Under the pieces are notes generated by a model that was given only the letters and a program-made list of their open reading frames with translations, was not told the DNA's origin and made no database searches. The translations under genes were made by a program, and so were the position numbers. A stretch of DNA of 64,000 bases from Oscillospiraceae bacterium. GTDB taxonomy: Bacteria > Bacillota > Clostridia > Oscillospirales > SIG627. Positions 40,826-50,217 of the stretch are shown piece by piece (positions within the stretch are counted from its first letter, which is position 1; each line of letters starts with the position of its first letter). The stretch spans positions 1-64,000 of the forward strand of contig JAYFRN010000001.1 of NCBI GenBank assembly GCA_034925865.1. Reading direction: 5' to 3'.

Positions 40826-41752
40826 ATGTCGCATAATATCGAATCGTTATTTTACACTCGTGAGAAGCCGTGGCACGGCCTCGGCATTATGGTGCAGGAA
40901 GCTCCTACAAGCGCAGAAGCACTTCATCTTGCCGGGCTTGACTGGCGAGTAGAAGGGAAGCCTGTATTTACTGCAGAGGGCGTTGAGATACCGAACTACA
41001 AGGCAAACACGCGTGACTCCGATAACTCTGTTCTTGGCATTGTAACTGATAGATATAAGGTTGTTCAAAACACCGAAGCATTTGAATTTACAGATGCAAT
41101 CGTCGGCGGTGATGTTCACTATGAGACCGCAGGAAGCCTATCAGCAGGGAAGCGGATATGGCTGCTTGCAAAGATGCCGAATATAACGGTCGCAGGTGAT
41201 GATATGGAACCATATCTTTGTTTTACAAATACTCACGACGGCAGCGGTGCTGTCCGTGTCTGTATGACCCCGGTCCGTGTAGTTTGTAATAACACACTTA
41301 ACATAGCGCTTAACACGGCAAAAAGAGCTTGGTCAACAAAGCATATAGGCGATATGCAAATAAAACTCCAGGAAGCGAAAATGGCGCTTGAACTTGCCGG
41401 TGAATATATGTACGCGCTCGATAAATACGCTGATCAAATGGCCAATACAACAATCTCTGATGATAAAGTCCGTGACATTCTCAATGAGCTTTTTCCCACG
41501 AAGGAAGATGATAGCGACCGCGTGAAAGCAACCACGAGAAAAATTAAGGATGAATATATGGTCTGCTTATTTATGCCGGATTTAAATAAATTTCGCGGAA
41601 CTTCATGGGGCGCACTTAACGCTATGTGCGATATGGTAGATCATAACGCGCCGCAACGAATGACAGAAAAGTATCAGGAAAACAACTGGGCACGAATAAT
41701 TGACGGCCATTATCTTGTAGATGCTATGGCTTCAAAACTTGCAATTATTTAA
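40826..41752 (+). CDS. DUF932 phage/plasmid-like protein
   Basis: A 308-residue protein of the phage/plasmid-like TIGR03299/DUF932 family: FYTREKPWHGLGIMVQEAPT near the start, VLGIVTDRYKVVQNTEAF, the central RVCMTPVRVVCNNTLNIAL and a late KDEYMVCLFMPDLNKF. Function is unknown; the family is common on mobile elements. Of three in-frame ATGs the last (40826) is spaced six bases from GGAG. A hairpin (GCGGGAG-CGGATAA-CTCCCGC, 40788-40809) lies just ahead of the ribosome binding site. It is transcribed divergently from the defence operon, toward the integrase. Confidence 0.9.
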   Translation: MSHNIESLFYTREKPWHGLGIMVQEAPTSAEALHLAGLDWRVEGKPVFTAEGVEIPNYKANTRDSDNSVLGIVTDRYKVVQNTEAFEFTDAIVGGDVHYETAGSLSAGKRIWLLAKMPNITVAGDDMEPYLCFTNTHDGSGAVRVCMTPVRVVCNNTLNIALNTAKRAWSTKHIGDMQIKLQEAKMALELAGEYMYALDKYADQMANTTISDDKVRDILNELFPTKEDDSDRVKATTRKIKDEYMVCLFMPDLNKFRGTSWGALNAMCDMVDHNAPQRMTEKYQENNWARIIDGHYLVDAMASKLAII

Positions 41753-41766
41753 TCGGTAATGCGTTC

Positions 41767-41796
41767 AAAAAGAAAAGAGGCGCATTCGCGCCTCAA
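41767..41796 (-). terminator. terminator after the excisionase-like genes
   Basis: GAGGCGC-ATTC-GCGCCTC (41777-41794); on the minus strand it is followed by TTTTCTTTTTG. It ends the two-gene minus-strand unit at 41834-42264. Confidence 0.8.
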
Positions 41797-41833
41797 TATG
41801 AAAATATTGATAACTTATGTACCTCTTTTACTT

Positions 41834-42085
41834 TTATGCTTGTTTTATAGCTATCGGAGTAATATTGCGTTTGCCGATTTCTTCTTCCTGTTTGGTATTA
41901 TCTCCATATAAATAGTTATAGAGATTATCCATGTTAATAAGGATTTTGTGGCCGCAGCGAATACATGGCACCTCACCGGTATTTACCAACTGTCTAAGTG
42001 CATGTAATGTCAAACCAGAACTAGGATCAATATTATGAAGCTCATGAATGGCTTCAGCAGGCCCGCGCATTTTAGGTAACGGCAT
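41834..42085 (-). CDS. excisionase-like helix-turn-helix protein
   Basis: An 83-residue protein. Residues 20-65 form a winged-helix DNA-binding domain of the excisionase/MerR kind (GLTLHALRQLVNTGEVPCIR, then GHKILINMDNLYNYLYG). It lies close to the integrase and reads opposite to it, as Xis genes often do. It would bind att site arms and direct excision, or regulate int. Its ATG overlaps the stop of the upstream small gene (TAATG). Confidence 0.8.
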   Translation of the reverse strand: MPLPKMRGPAEAIHELHNIDPSSGLTLHALRQLVNTGEVPCIRCGHKILINMDNLYNYLYGDNTKQEEEIGKRNITPIAIKQA

Positions 42086-42264
42086 TAAGAAATTCCTCCT
42101 TTGTACTCAATTATTATTTTTCTTATCTTGCCTTTTTCTTCTTCGGATAATTCTTTTCGCAGCATTCGTGAAAAACTACTGTCTGTTTTGCCTAAGGCAT
42201 AAGCGATTTCCCATAAATGCAGCCCGGCAGTGCTTATTTCGCACCTTATGTCAGCGTTTTTCGT
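42085..42264 (-). CDS. small HTH-like protein with apparent ACG start
   Basis: A 59-residue frame with the typical pattern of small phage/ICE proteins encoded by excisionase neighbours: KNADIRCEI at the start, LHLWEIAYALGKTDSSFSRM as helix-turn-helix, LRKELSEEEKGKIRKII at the end. Homologues I remember begin M-K-N-x-x-I-R, which places the start at an ACG (42264-42262), six bases after GGGGGAG. There is no ATG, GTG or TTG in a suitable place. Either ACG is used at low efficiency, or a former ATG has mutated. Confidence 0.6.
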   Translation of the reverse strand, partial: TKNADIRCEISTAGLHLWEIAYALGKTDSSFSRMLRKELSEEEKGKIRKIIIEYKGGIS

Positions 42265-42415
42265 GTTTAACTCCCCCTTTATTCAGCCTTGAAATTGCTA
42301 TAAACTTGTTGTTGTTGTTATTATTATAGCGCAAGACCCAAAACGGGGCAATACATATGGCAAAAATTAATAATATGTTAACAATTAAGTGAAATTAAGG
42401 AGGTATCAGTCTCAT

Positions 42416-43624
42416 ATGGCGACAATATCGAGTAGAGAAGGGAAAAACGGTATTTCATACCGTATAAAAGTATCTTGCGGATATGATATAAAAGGAAAAC
42501 AGATCGTTAAGTCAAAGACATGGAAGCCTGATATTGGAATGACGCAAAAGCAAACTGAAAAAGAATTAAATAGAATTGCTACGGAATTTGAAACAAAGGT
42601 AACCAAAGGTGAATATTCCGTTGCAGATAACACAAAATTCAGTGATTTTTGTGATCAGTATTTGCAAATTACTGAGCTTGCACCAACAACAAAACAATTT
42701 TATGAAAGTATCATCAAAACGATTATAAAACCGGCGCTCGGACATATGAAAATAAGGGATATCAGACCGATACATTCACAGCAGCTTATCCAACAGCTTT
42801 CCGGCATCGGGGTGCGAAGCGACGGAAAAGGCGACCGGCTTTCACCGGCAACTGTTCGCAGATATTTTACTGTATATCAATCTATAATGACAAAAGCGTA
42901 TAAACTCGATCTTATAGAGCAAAACCCGGCAAGCACTAAAAAACTTGAACTGCCACAGATTGAGGAACCTGAAATTCAAATCTTTACACGAGAGGAAGCT
43001 GAGCATATGCTCTCATGTCTTTCCACAGAACCGCTCATGTTTCAAATACTCATACATATGGCGATAGTTACGGGCTGCCGGCGCGGTGAGCTTGTTGCGC
43101 TTAAATGGAACAGCATTGATTTCACAACAGATAATATATATGTAAAGATCAGTAATTACAAATTGACCGGAAAGCCGATCAGCTCAAAAAAGCCTAAAAC
43201 GAAGAAAAGCATACGCGAGATCGCAATACCGCCGTACTTGATTGGCCTTCTCAAACAATATCGAACAGAACAGACTGTATGGCAAATGAGTCTTGGCGAC
43301 CGGTGGGCTGGCGAAGGATGGATATTCATTCAGGATGACGGAAAGCCAATGAACCCGCAGACTCCGACCAAATGGTTTTCAGAGTTTCTTAAACGTCATG
43401 ACATTCCTCATCGAAAGTTTCACGCGCTCAGACATACATCGGCGACGCTCCTTTTATCTTCCGGAACCAATATAAAAAACGTTGCGTCAAGGCTTGGCCA
43501 TACGCAACTATCAACAACGAACCGTTATGTACATGCTCTCAAAGACGCAGACGAAAACGCTGCTATGATATTTGAAAAACTCATAGTTGAGCCGGAACAA
43601 GGGAATGAGAAGGAAAAAGCTTGA
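42416..43624 (+). CDS. int: tyrosine integrase of the prophage
   Basis: A 402-residue site-specific recombinase. The ATG at 42416 follows AAGGAGG; the nine codons before it contain that site. Domains: an AP2-like arm-binding domain (residues 1-60, ISSREGKNGISYRIKVSC), a SAM-like core-binding domain (about 65-165), and the catalytic domain with the first arginine in GCRRGELVALKW (about 222), a lysine in the beta-hairpin, HALRHTSATLLLSSG (about 345) and LGHTQLSTTNRYVH ending in the nucleophilic tyrosine (about 378). It reads toward the 3' end of the tRNA-Pro gene 130 bases away, the attachment site. Tn916/phage-type integrase. Confidence 0.95.
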   Translation: MATISSREGKNGISYRIKVSCGYDIKGKQIVKSKTWKPDIGMTQKQTEKELNRIATEFETKVTKGEYSVADNTKFSDFCDQYLQITELAPTTKQFYESIIKTIIKPALGHMKIRDIRPIHSQQLIQQLSGIGVRSDGKGDRLSPATVRRYFTVYQSIMTKAYKLDLIEQNPASTKKLELPQIEEPEIQIFTREEAEHMLSCLSTEPLMFQILIHMAIVTGCRRGELVALKWNSIDFTTDNIYVKISNYKLTGKPISSKKPKTKKSIREIAIPPYLIGLLKQYRTEQTVWQMSLGDRWAGEGWIFIQDDGKPMNPQTPTKWFSEFLKRHDIPHRKFHALRHTSATLLLSSGTNIKNVASRLGHTQLSTTNRYVHALKDADENAAMIFEKLIVEPEQGNEKEKA

Positions 43625-43703
43625 TCTGATTTTTGACCATTTTTTTGATTCAAAATCGAAAATAAAGACTAAATAAAGACCAAATCCAAAATACAGATAA
43701 AAC

Positions 43704-43750
43704 AAAAAAAGCATTAATCACAAGAAAACCCTTGCTAATCAATGCTTTTT
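43704..43750. terminator. bidirectional terminator between integrase and tRNA
   Basis: AAAAAAGCATT (43705-43715) pairs with AATGCTTTTT (43741-43750). T runs are present on both strands, so it can end both int transcription and that of the tRNA. It touches the 3' end of the tRNA and may be part of attR. Confidence 0.75.
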
Positions 43751-43752
43751 AA

Positions 43753-43829
43753 TGGTCTGAGTGAGAAGATTTGAACTTCCGGCCTCTACCACCCCAAGGT
43801 AGCGCGCTACCAAACTGCGCCACACCCAG
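43753..43829 (-). tRNA. tRNA-Pro(GGG), prophage attachment site
   Basis: A complete 77-nt cloverleaf with encoded CCA (43755-43753). Acceptor stem CTGGGTG pairs with CACTCAG (one G-U pair); the anticodon stem CTACC/GGTAG encloses loop TTGGGGT with anticodon GGG; the T arm contains GTTCAAATC. The prophage lies at its 3' side, and the integrase points to it, so the 3' part of the gene is very likely the attachment core and was restored on integration. No second copy of the 3' end is found at the left of the window. Confidence 0.95.
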
Positions 43830-43959
43830 ATTTACTGCGCAAGGCGTATTATAGCATACAACACAAACGGTGTCAACCATAAAATTTAAAATTATGATTT
43901 TTATTTTCGTTTATACGGATTTTTTCTTGTCATTAAAAAACCTTAGAAAATATATTATT

Positions 43960-44060
43960 AGCTCGTTAATATAGATAATTATTGCTAAAAGAGAGAAAGG
44001 ATTTTGATATATGAGCTTTTCTCTTATGAAATAATATTGTCTCTTTACCGAGTTAATATC
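43960..44060. repeat. dispersed palindromic element, copy 1
   Basis: Inner arms AAGAGAGAAAGG and CTTTTCTCTT around a 15-base loop; outer part ends in CCGAGTTAATA. Same design as the elements at 50218, 60274 and 60561. It lies in the 447-base gap between tRNA-Pro and ruvC, which otherwise holds only the ruvC promoter. Confidence 0.7.
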
Positions 44061-44184
44061 TGCCTGAGTTTCTCGGATTTAATTATGTCATTTTTCTTTT
44101 ATGCTTTACTTGCACAAAAATTCCGTTGTGGTACTTGATTTGTGAATACTCACAAACAAAAGAGTGAGAACCGCGAAAGAAATG

Positions 44185-44213
44185 TTGACTTATAAGAGGA
44201 TATATGATAAAAT
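44185..44213 (+). promoter_or_regulatory. promoter of ruvCAB
   Basis: TTGACT (44185-44190), 17 bases, TAAAAT (44208-44213). In addition CTCCCG (44251-44256) can pair with CGGGAG (44263-44268), which includes the ruvC ribosome binding site. Confidence 0.65.
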
Positions 44214-44276
44214 ATTTTGAATATTTATTTGTATTATTGAATTTGCGGGGCTCCCGCGGAAACGGGAGGTCATCGA

Positions 44277-44801
44277 ATGATAATTTTAGGAATCGATCCC
44301 GGCATTGCGACTGTCGGCTTCGGAGTAATAGATTACTGCAATACGAAATTCCGCTTTTATGATTGCGGCATAGTCGAAACGGCTGCCGGAGAGCGTGTCG
44401 AAAGCAGGCTGAACCAGGTATATGACGGCATATGCGAGCTCATTGAGCAATATCATCCCAATGCTGTTGCCGTCGAAGAGCTTTTCTTTAATTCGAACCA
44501 AAAAACGGCTGTAAATGTGGCTCAGGCGCGCGGCGTCATACTGCTTGCTTCAGAAAAGCATGGTGTGCCGCTTTTCGAATATACCCCGCTTCAGGTAAAA
44601 ACAGCGGTGGTTGGATATGGCAGAGCGGAAAAGCATCAGGTCATGGAGATGACAAAGCTTATCCTTTCATTACCGGAAATACCCAAGCCGGATGACGCGG
44701 CTGACGCTCTTGCGATAGCGATATGTCACGCGCATTGCGGAATGAGTAAGCTGAGCGAATATGAATCGATAAATACGGCCAGGAGAACGGGCGGAAAATA
44801 A
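44277..44801 (+). CDS. ruvC: Holliday junction resolvase RuvC
   Basis: A 174-residue endonuclease that cuts Holliday junctions during recombination repair. The four acidic catalytic residues are in ILGIDPGIATVGFG (Asp7), AVEELFFNSNQKTAV (Glu) and KPDDAADALAIAICH (two Asp). Length is standard. It is the first gene of the ruvC-ruvA-ruvB operon, 11 bases before ruvA. Its ribosome binding site GGGAGG can be hidden in a small hairpin. Confidence 0.97.
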   Translation: MIILGIDPGIATVGFGVIDYCNTKFRFYDCGIVETAAGERVESRLNQVYDGICELIEQYHPNAVAVEELFFNSNQKTAVNVAQARGVILLASEKHGVPLFEYTPLQVKTAVVGYGRAEKHQVMEMTKLILSLPEIPKPDDAADALAIAICHAHCGMSKLSEYESINTARRTGGK

Positions 44802-44812
44802 CGGGAGATAGT

Positions 44813-45424
44813 ATGTATTATTATATTTCGGGGAAAAAAGCTTTGGTGGGTGGAGGTTTCGCCGTCATTGACTGCGGAGGCGTCGGATACAGACTTTTTA
44901 TCAGCGACCGGACAGCCGGCCGGCTCAATGCCGACACAAGCGGCGATGCAAAGCTTTTCACTTATCTCAATGTTAAAGAAGATGCGCTCGAGCTGTACGG
45001 CTTTTACTCCGAGGAAGAACAGCGGAGCTTTCGCCTTTTAATATCTGTTTCCGGCGTGGGACCGAAGGCGGCGCTTGCGATTTTATCCGTTATGACTCCC
45101 GAGAGGCTGGCGCTTTGCGTGCTTTCCGAAGACGCGAAAGGTATATCCGAAGCGCAGGGAGTCGGGCTTAAAACAGCGCAAAAAATAATACTTGAAATTA
45201 AAGATAAAATATCAAAGGACAAGACATATAAACAGATCACCGCGTGTGATTTTGCTCCGACAATGTCGATTCCGGACAGCGGAGCGGCGGCTGAAGCTGC
45301 CGACGCCCTTGTGGTTCTCGGTTATTCGCGGACACAGGCGCTTAATGCCATATCAAAAACAGACTGCGCCGGAAGATCCGTCGAAGAAATAATAAAATAT
45401 GCGCTGAAGCTTATTGCACAGTGA
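44813..45424 (+). CDS. ruvA: Holliday junction DNA helicase subunit RuvA
   Basis: A 203-residue protein that binds four-way junctions and loads RuvB. The N-terminal OB fold (MYYYISGKKALVGGGFAVI), two helix-hairpin-helix motifs (LLISVSGVGPKAALAILS and EAQGVGLKTAQKIILEIKD) and the C-terminal RuvB-contact domain (ALVVLGYSRTQALNAI) are all present. It follows ruvC and precedes ruvB by 58 bases. Confidence 0.97.
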   Translation: MYYYISGKKALVGGGFAVIDCGGVGYRLFISDRTAGRLNADTSGDAKLFTYLNVKEDALELYGFYSEEEQRSFRLLISVSGVGPKAALAILSVMTPERLALCVLSEDAKGISEAQGVGLKTAQKIILEIKDKISKDKTYKQITACDFAPTMSIPDSGAAAEAADALVVLGYSRTQALNAISKTDCAGRSVEEIIKYALKLIAQ

Positions 45425-45482
45425 AGTATATTTAGTCAAAAACTTAAAAGGTTTATGTTGATAGTGAAAGGATGCGTGCGGT

Positions 45483-46613
45483 ATGCCGATAAAAAAGTCG
45501 TTCGAAACGAAATCGTTCGAAACGGATTCTTCAGGGGAAACCGATTATGAAAACAGAATAGTCGACGCCGAACTCAACAATGCCGACGCAGAGGATTCAG
45601 AAAGCGAAATAACCTTAAGACCGAAAACACTCGACGAATATGTGGGACAGACAAAGTCAAAGGAAAATCTGCGTGTATTCATCGAAGCCGCAAAAATGCG
45701 CGGCGAACCGTTGGATCACATCCTGCTTTACGGTCCTCCCGGTCTCGGAAAAACGACACTGTCTAATATTATTGCCTCAGAAATGGGAGTAAACATAAGG
45801 ATCACTTCCGGGCCCGCTATAGAGAAGCAGGGCGATCTTGCCGCATTGCTGTCCAATCTCTCGTCACGTGATGTGCTGTTTATCGATGAGATTCACAGAC
45901 TTAACCGCGCCGTAGAGGAGATTTTATATCCCGCTATGGAGGATTATGCGCTTGACATAATAATAGGCACAGGACCTTCCGCGCGAAGCATACGCATACC
46001 GCTTGAACATTTTACGCTCATCGGCGCCACTACCCGCGCCGGACAGCTTTCCGCTCCTTTGCGTGACAGATTCGGTGTTTTGATGCGGCTTGAGCTATAT
46101 ACCCCTGAAGAGCTGATACAGATAGTTACCCGCAGCGCCGGAATATTAGAAATACCGATAACTCCAGAGGGCGCCGCTGAAATTGCGAAGCGTTCGAGAG
46201 GCACGCCGAGAATTGCCAACCGTCTGTTAAAACGTGTACGCGACTTCGCGCAGGTAATAGGAGACGGAAGGATCACGCAGGGAATTGCGGATATGGCTCT
46301 CGGGAAGCTCGAAATCGACGAGCTTGGTCTTGACAACCTCGACAGAAGAATGCTTACAATGATAATCAAGAGCTTCGACGGCGGTCCTGTCGGACTCGAC
46401 ACATTGTCCGCGACAGTCGGAGAAGAAACCGTAACGATTGAAGACGTATACGAGCCGTATCTTATGCAGATCGGATTTTTAAACCGCACGCCGCGCGGAA
46501 GATGCGTGACCAGGCTTGCGTATGAACATCTCGGGTTGAAAGTACCGCGCATTAAAAGCTCAGGGCAGATGTCACTGTCAGATGGTGATATTAAAGACAC
46601 GGAAAACAGTTAA
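45483..46613 (+). CDS. ruvB: Holliday junction branch migration ATPase RuvB
   Basis: A 376-residue AAA+ motor. Walker [13 protein letters not shown] (about residue 84), Walker [13 protein letters not shown], sensor [18 protein letters not shown] and the C-terminal winged helix ending [14 protein letters not shown] are intact. Before the usual core start ([12 protein letters not shown]) there is an extra acidic segment of about 45 residues with a direct repeat ([11 protein letters not shown]), longer than most RuvB. It completes the ruvCAB operon and is followed 15 bases later by a methyltransferase gene. Confidence 0.97.
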   Translation: MPIKKSFETKSFETDSSGETDYENRIVDAELNNADAEDSESEITLRPKTLDEYVGQTKSKENLRVFIEAAKMRGEPLDHILLYGPPGLGKTTLSNIIASEMGVNIRITSGPAIEKQGDLAALLSNLSSRDVLFIDEIHRLNRAVEEILYPAMEDYALDIIIGTGPSARSIRIPLEHFTLIGATTRAGQLSAPLRDRFGVLMRLELYTPEELIQIVTRSAGILEIPITPEGAAEIAKRSRGTPRIANRLLKRVRDFAQVIGDGRITQGIADMALGKLEIDELGLDNLDRRMLTMIIKSFDGGPVGLDTLSATVGEETVTIEDVYEPYLMQIGFLNRTPRGRCVTRLAYEHLGLKVPRIKSSGQMSLSDGDIKDTENS

Positions 46614-46628
46614 ATTATATAACGGAGC

Positions 46629-47522
46629 ATGAAATCAGCTAAAAAGGATTATAAAGAATTGAATGTATCAGATAAATGGCGCGATTATGAATTAATAGAT
46701 GTGTCCGACGGCGAGCGGCTTGAAAGATGGGGCGATGCTATTCTTGTCCGTCCGGATCCTCAGGTAATTTGGAGCGGGATAAGGAACAGCCCAAAGTGGG
46801 AAAGCTATAACGGAAGGTATATACGTTCCGATACCGGCGGCGGTCATTGGGATGATCACGGGATGAAAGAGAAATGGACAATAGCTTACGGAGCTTTAAA
46901 ATTAATGGTAAAGCCCATGGGCTTCAAGCATACCGGGATCTTTCCTGAGCAGGCATACAACTGGGACAGATGCTCCGGGCTTATATCCGCGTCAGGACGT
47001 CATGTGAGCGTATTGAATCTTTTCGCTTATACAGGCTGCGCGACAATGGCGTGCGCCGCCGCGGGCGCAGATGTATGCCATGTCGACGCATCGAAGGGAA
47101 TGGTTGCGCAGGCAAAGGAAAACGCCGCTTTATGCAATCTTTCCGGCGCTCCGATCAGGTATATTGTTGACGACTGCATTAAATTTTGCGAACGAGAGAT
47201 AAGACGCGGACACAAATATGACGCGATAATAATGGATCCTCCGTCGTACGGACGCGGACCGGGAGGAGAGCTTTGGAAGCTCGAGGAAAGCATATTTCCG
47301 TTTATACAGCTCGCCGCGTCGCTTTTATCTGACAATCCGCTTTTCTTTTTATTAAATTCGTATACTACGGGGCTTTCGGCGGGAACAATGGCGTATATGA
47401 TATCTACTGCGCTGAAAGCTTTCCCGGGACAGACAGAGGCATACGAGCTTGGTCTTCACGTGTCTCGGAGCGGTCTCAGTTTGCCGTGCGGATCAAGTGC
47501 GTTACGCGTGCTAAACCCTTAA
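46629..47522 (+). CDS. class I SAM-dependent methyltransferase, rRNA type
   Basis: A 297-residue protein of the RlmI/RlmK-like group. N-terminal region [20 protein letters not shown]-binding [20 protein letters not shown], then [15 protein letters not shown] and the catalytic-type motif [20 protein letters not shown]. Such enzymes methylate 23S rRNA; the exact site is not known. The ATG at 46629 lies only one base after GGAG; a TTG at 46659 ([14 protein letters not shown]) placed ten bases after AAGGA gives a shorter protein and may be the real start. It sits between ruvB and the ECF transporter genes, all on one strand. Confidence 0.88.
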   Translation: MKSAKKDYKELNVSDKWRDYELIDVSDGERLERWGDAILVRPDPQVIWSGIRNSPKWESYNGRYIRSDTGGGHWDDHGMKEKWTIAYGALKLMVKPMGFKHTGIFPEQAYNWDRCSGLISASGRHVSVLNLFAYTGCATMACAAAGADVCHVDASKGMVAQAKENAALCNLSGAPIRYIVDDCIKFCEREIRRGHKYDAIIMDPPSYGRGPGGELWKLEESIFPFIQLAASLLSDNPLFFLLNSYTTGLSAGTMAYMISTALKAFPGQTEAYELGLHVSRSGLSLPCGSSALRVLNP

Positions 47523-47535
47523 AATAAATATTGAA

Positions 47536-48411
47536 ATGAATAAAATGGATTATATTATAAAAGCAGAGAACGTATTTTTCGAATATCCCACTGAGAGCGG
47601 CGAACCGCGAAACGCCGCGGTGAATGATGTGACACTGTCGATTGAAAAAGGCAGCTTTGTCGTCATCCTCGGTCATAACGGCAGCGGAAAATCTACGCTT
47701 GCGAAGCTGTTCAACGGAATATTGATTCCCACCTCGGGAAAGGTGACGGTAAACGGTCATGACACCGCAGATGAGGAAAAGCTGTTCGATATCAGAAAAG
47801 ATGTCGGAATGGTTTTTCAGAATCCCGATAATCAGCTTGTCGCAACGGTTGTCGAGGAGGATGTCGCATTCGCTCCGGAAAACCTCGGGCTGCCTCCCGA
47901 GGAAATAAGACGCCGCGTTGACGAAGCGTTGAAAACAGTAGGGATGAGCGAATATGCGCAGAACGCTCCTCACAAGCTGTCCGGAGGACAAAAACAGCGT
48001 GTTGCGATCGCGGGAATTCTAGCGATGATGCCGCAGTGTATTATTTTTGACGAATCTACGGCAATGCTCGACCCATATGGCAGAAAAGAAATTACAGACA
48101 CGATAAAAAAGCTTAACGCAAGCGGACTTACCGTGATTTTAATCACACACTATATGGATGAGGCTACATCAGCAGACAGAGTGATAGTGATGAATGACGG
48201 GAAAATCGAAAAGGATGACACGCCCAAAAATGTCTTTTCAGATCCGAGGGGGCTGTCGCGTATAGGACTCGATGTTCCTCAGGTCACAGAGCTGATGGAT
48301 CTGCTCGCGACCAACAGGGAGATATCAAAGCTTTACGATATCCCGAAGGGCGTTATTGATGTAAAAGAAGCCTCCGAAGTAATAGAGGGAATGTTTAATA
48401 AACGGAAATAG
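47536..48411 (+). CDS. ecfA1: ECF transporter ATPase EcfA1
   Basis: A 291-residue ABC ATPase of the energy-coupling factor module, which powers uptake of vitamins and metals through exchangeable S components. Walker [11 protein letters not shown] (about 43), Q-loop [21 protein letters not shown], signature [13 protein letters not shown], and D-loop [14 protein letters not shown] are intact. It pairs with the next gene and EcfT as the standard trio. Confidence 0.96.
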   Translation: MNKMDYIIKAENVFFEYPTESGEPRNAAVNDVTLSIEKGSFVVILGHNGSGKSTLAKLFNGILIPTSGKVTVNGHDTADEEKLFDIRKDVGMVFQNPDNQLVATVVEEDVAFAPENLGLPPEEIRRRVDEALKTVGMSEYAQNAPHKLSGGQKQRVAIAGILAMMPQCIIFDESTAMLDPYGRKEITDTIKKLNASGLTVILITHYMDEATSADRVIVMNDGKIEKDDTPKNVFSDPRGLSRIGLDVPQVTELMDLLATNREISKLYDIPKGVIDVKEASEVIEGMFNKRK

Positions 48412-48513
48412 AAATGCATATAGATTGAAGTCCGAAAAAATGTTTTAAATATTACGCAAGGTATATCCTATCACTGCCTAAATATAAGTAATAAAACAAT
48501 AAGGAACGACAAA

Positions 48514-49395
48514 GTGGCAACAATAAGGCTTGAAAATGTATCGTATGTTTACGGAGAAAATACGCCTTTCGAAAAGAAAGCGCTTGATAATATAAACCTG
48601 CAGTTCACACCCGGTATAATAACCGGGCTGATGGGTCATACCGGAAGCGGAAAATCTACGCTTGCCCAGCTTTTAAACGGACTGCTGAGGCCTTCAGCAG
48701 GACGTGTGCTGATAGACGGAGAGGATATATGGTCAGATCCGAAGAAGATCTCAAAAATTCGTTTCCGCGTAGGGCTTGTTTTCCAATACCCCGAATATCA
48801 GCTTTTTGAGGAGACTGTTGAAAAAGATATTGCTTTCGGACCTCATAATATGAAAAAAAGCGAAGCCGAAATTACCGGTTTGGTAAAAAAAGCAGCTTTA
48901 TTTACTGGCATTACGTCAGAAATGCTTGGAAAAAGCCCGTTTGAACTTTCGGGAGGACAAAAACGCCGTGTTGCTATCGCAGGAGTTCTGGCGATGGATC
49001 CGGAAGTCATTGTTCTTGACGAGCCTGCCGCGGGGCTTGATCCTGTTGGAAGAGAAGATATTCTCGGGGGCATCAGGCATTATTGCGATGAAAATAAAAA
49101 GACGGTCATTCTGATTTCTCACAGCATGGAGGATATGGCGCGCTATGCCGATGAGCTGGTTGTAATGAACAAAGGCAGCATTATGCTTAACGGTTCTGTA
49201 GCCGAGGTTTTTAAAAATTCTGATAAAATAGAAGCTTCCGGGCTGTCGCTGCCTCAGATAGCAAAGCTCATGAACGTATTGAATCAGTCCGGGCTGCCGG
49301 TCAGCTCCGGAATATATACCGTTGCCGATGCGTATAAAGCAATACGGACTGCGCTCACCGCTCCTGAAGCGCGTTTTAAGGATAAAATTCAATGA
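48514..49395 (+). CDS. ecfA2: ECF transporter ATPase EcfA2
   Basis: A 293-residue partner ATPase starting with GTG after AAGGAACG. Walker A GHTGSGKSTL, Q-loop LVFQYPEYQLFEETVEKDIAF, signature LSGGQKRRVAIAG and VLDEPAAGLDPVGRED are present. It forms a heterodimer with EcfA1 and is followed by ecfT after 12 bases. The 102-base gap before it contains no clear promoter or terminator. Confidence 0.96.
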   Translation: MATIRLENVSYVYGENTPFEKKALDNINLQFTPGIITGLMGHTGSGKSTLAQLLNGLLRPSAGRVLIDGEDIWSDPKKISKIRFRVGLVFQYPEYQLFEETVEKDIAFGPHNMKKSEAEITGLVKKAALFTGITSEMLGKSPFELSGGQKRRVAIAGVLAMDPEVIVLDEPAAGLDPVGREDILGGIRHYCDENKKTVILISHSMEDMARYADELVVMNKGSIMLNGSVAEVFKNSDKIEASGLSLPQIAKLMNVLNQSGLPVSSGIYTVADAYKAIRTALTAPEARFKDKIQ

Positions 49396-49407
49396 TAGGT
49401 CGAAATA

Positions 49408-50211
49408 ATGCTTAATGATATAACACTCGGTCAATTTTTCCCCGGCGATTCTGTACTGCATAAAATTGATCCGCGAATGAAGATAATACTGATGCTATTG
49501 TTCATAACCTCTGTTTTTTTCGCAAATAATTACTATTCATTTGCATTGCTTGTTGCGGGCGCGTTGATTATAGCCGCCGTTTCGCAGCTGTCGGTAATGA
49601 TGCTGTTAAAAGGGTTGAAGCCGATAATTTTCATTGCCGTATTTACTGCCGTCATAAACATATTCTGGACAAAGGGTGAAAACCTAATTTTTGAATTCTG
49701 GATTATTCGAATCTATGATGATGGCCTTAAAATGGCTCTTTTCATGGTCCTTCGCATTATAACCCTTATATTGGGGACGGGAGTTTTGCTTACTTATACG
49801 ACGAGTCCTATGGCGCTAACCGACGCCATAGAAAGGCTGTTGTCTCCGCTGAAAAAGCTGCATGTTCCGGTGCATGAATTTGCTATGATGATGACTATTG
49901 CCCTTAGATTTATACCGACGTTGATTGAGGAGACTGAAAAAATAACGAATGCTCAAAAAGCTCGCGGAGCTGATTTTGAATCCGGCAAGCTGATTGATCG
50001 CGCAAAGGCAATGATACCGATTTTGATACCGCTTTTTGTGTCGGCATTCAGACGCGCCGACGAGCTGGCAGTCGCAATGGAATGCAGGCTTTATCACGGC
50101 GGAGAGGGAAGGACACGCATGAAGGTGTTAAAATTATCAGGACGTGATTTTACCGCTCTGGCAATGATGATCACTTTTTCCGCCGGATTATTAATTCTGA
50201 ATAAGCTATAA
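49408..50211 (+). CDS. ecfT: ECF transporter transmembrane protein EcfT
   Basis: A 267-residue membrane subunit joining the ATPases and the substrate-binding S component. N-terminal VLHKIDPRMKIILMLLFIT motif, five or so membrane helices, and the coupling helices with ALRFIPTLIEETEKITNAQKARG and RRADELAVAMECR (the Ala-Arg-Gly and Glu-Cys-Arg motifs that contact the ATPases). It ends the operon; a palindromic element follows. Confidence 0.95.
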   Translation: MLNDITLGQFFPGDSVLHKIDPRMKIILMLLFITSVFFANNYYSFALLVAGALIIAAVSQLSVMMLLKGLKPIIFIAVFTAVINIFWTKGENLIFEFWIIRIYDDGLKMALFMVLRIITLILGTGVLLTYTTSPMALTDAIERLLSPLKKLHVPVHEFAMMMTIALRFIPTLIEETEKITNAQKARGADFESGKLIDRAKAMIPILIPLFVSAFRRADELAVAMECRLYHGGEGRTRMKVLKLSGRDFTALAMMITFSAGLLILNKL

Positions 50212-50217
50212 TTATTA

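Noticed and set aside
44100..44276. A LexA operator controlling ruvCAB.
   Set aside because: No GAAC-N4-GTTC site was found in the gap upstream of ruvC.
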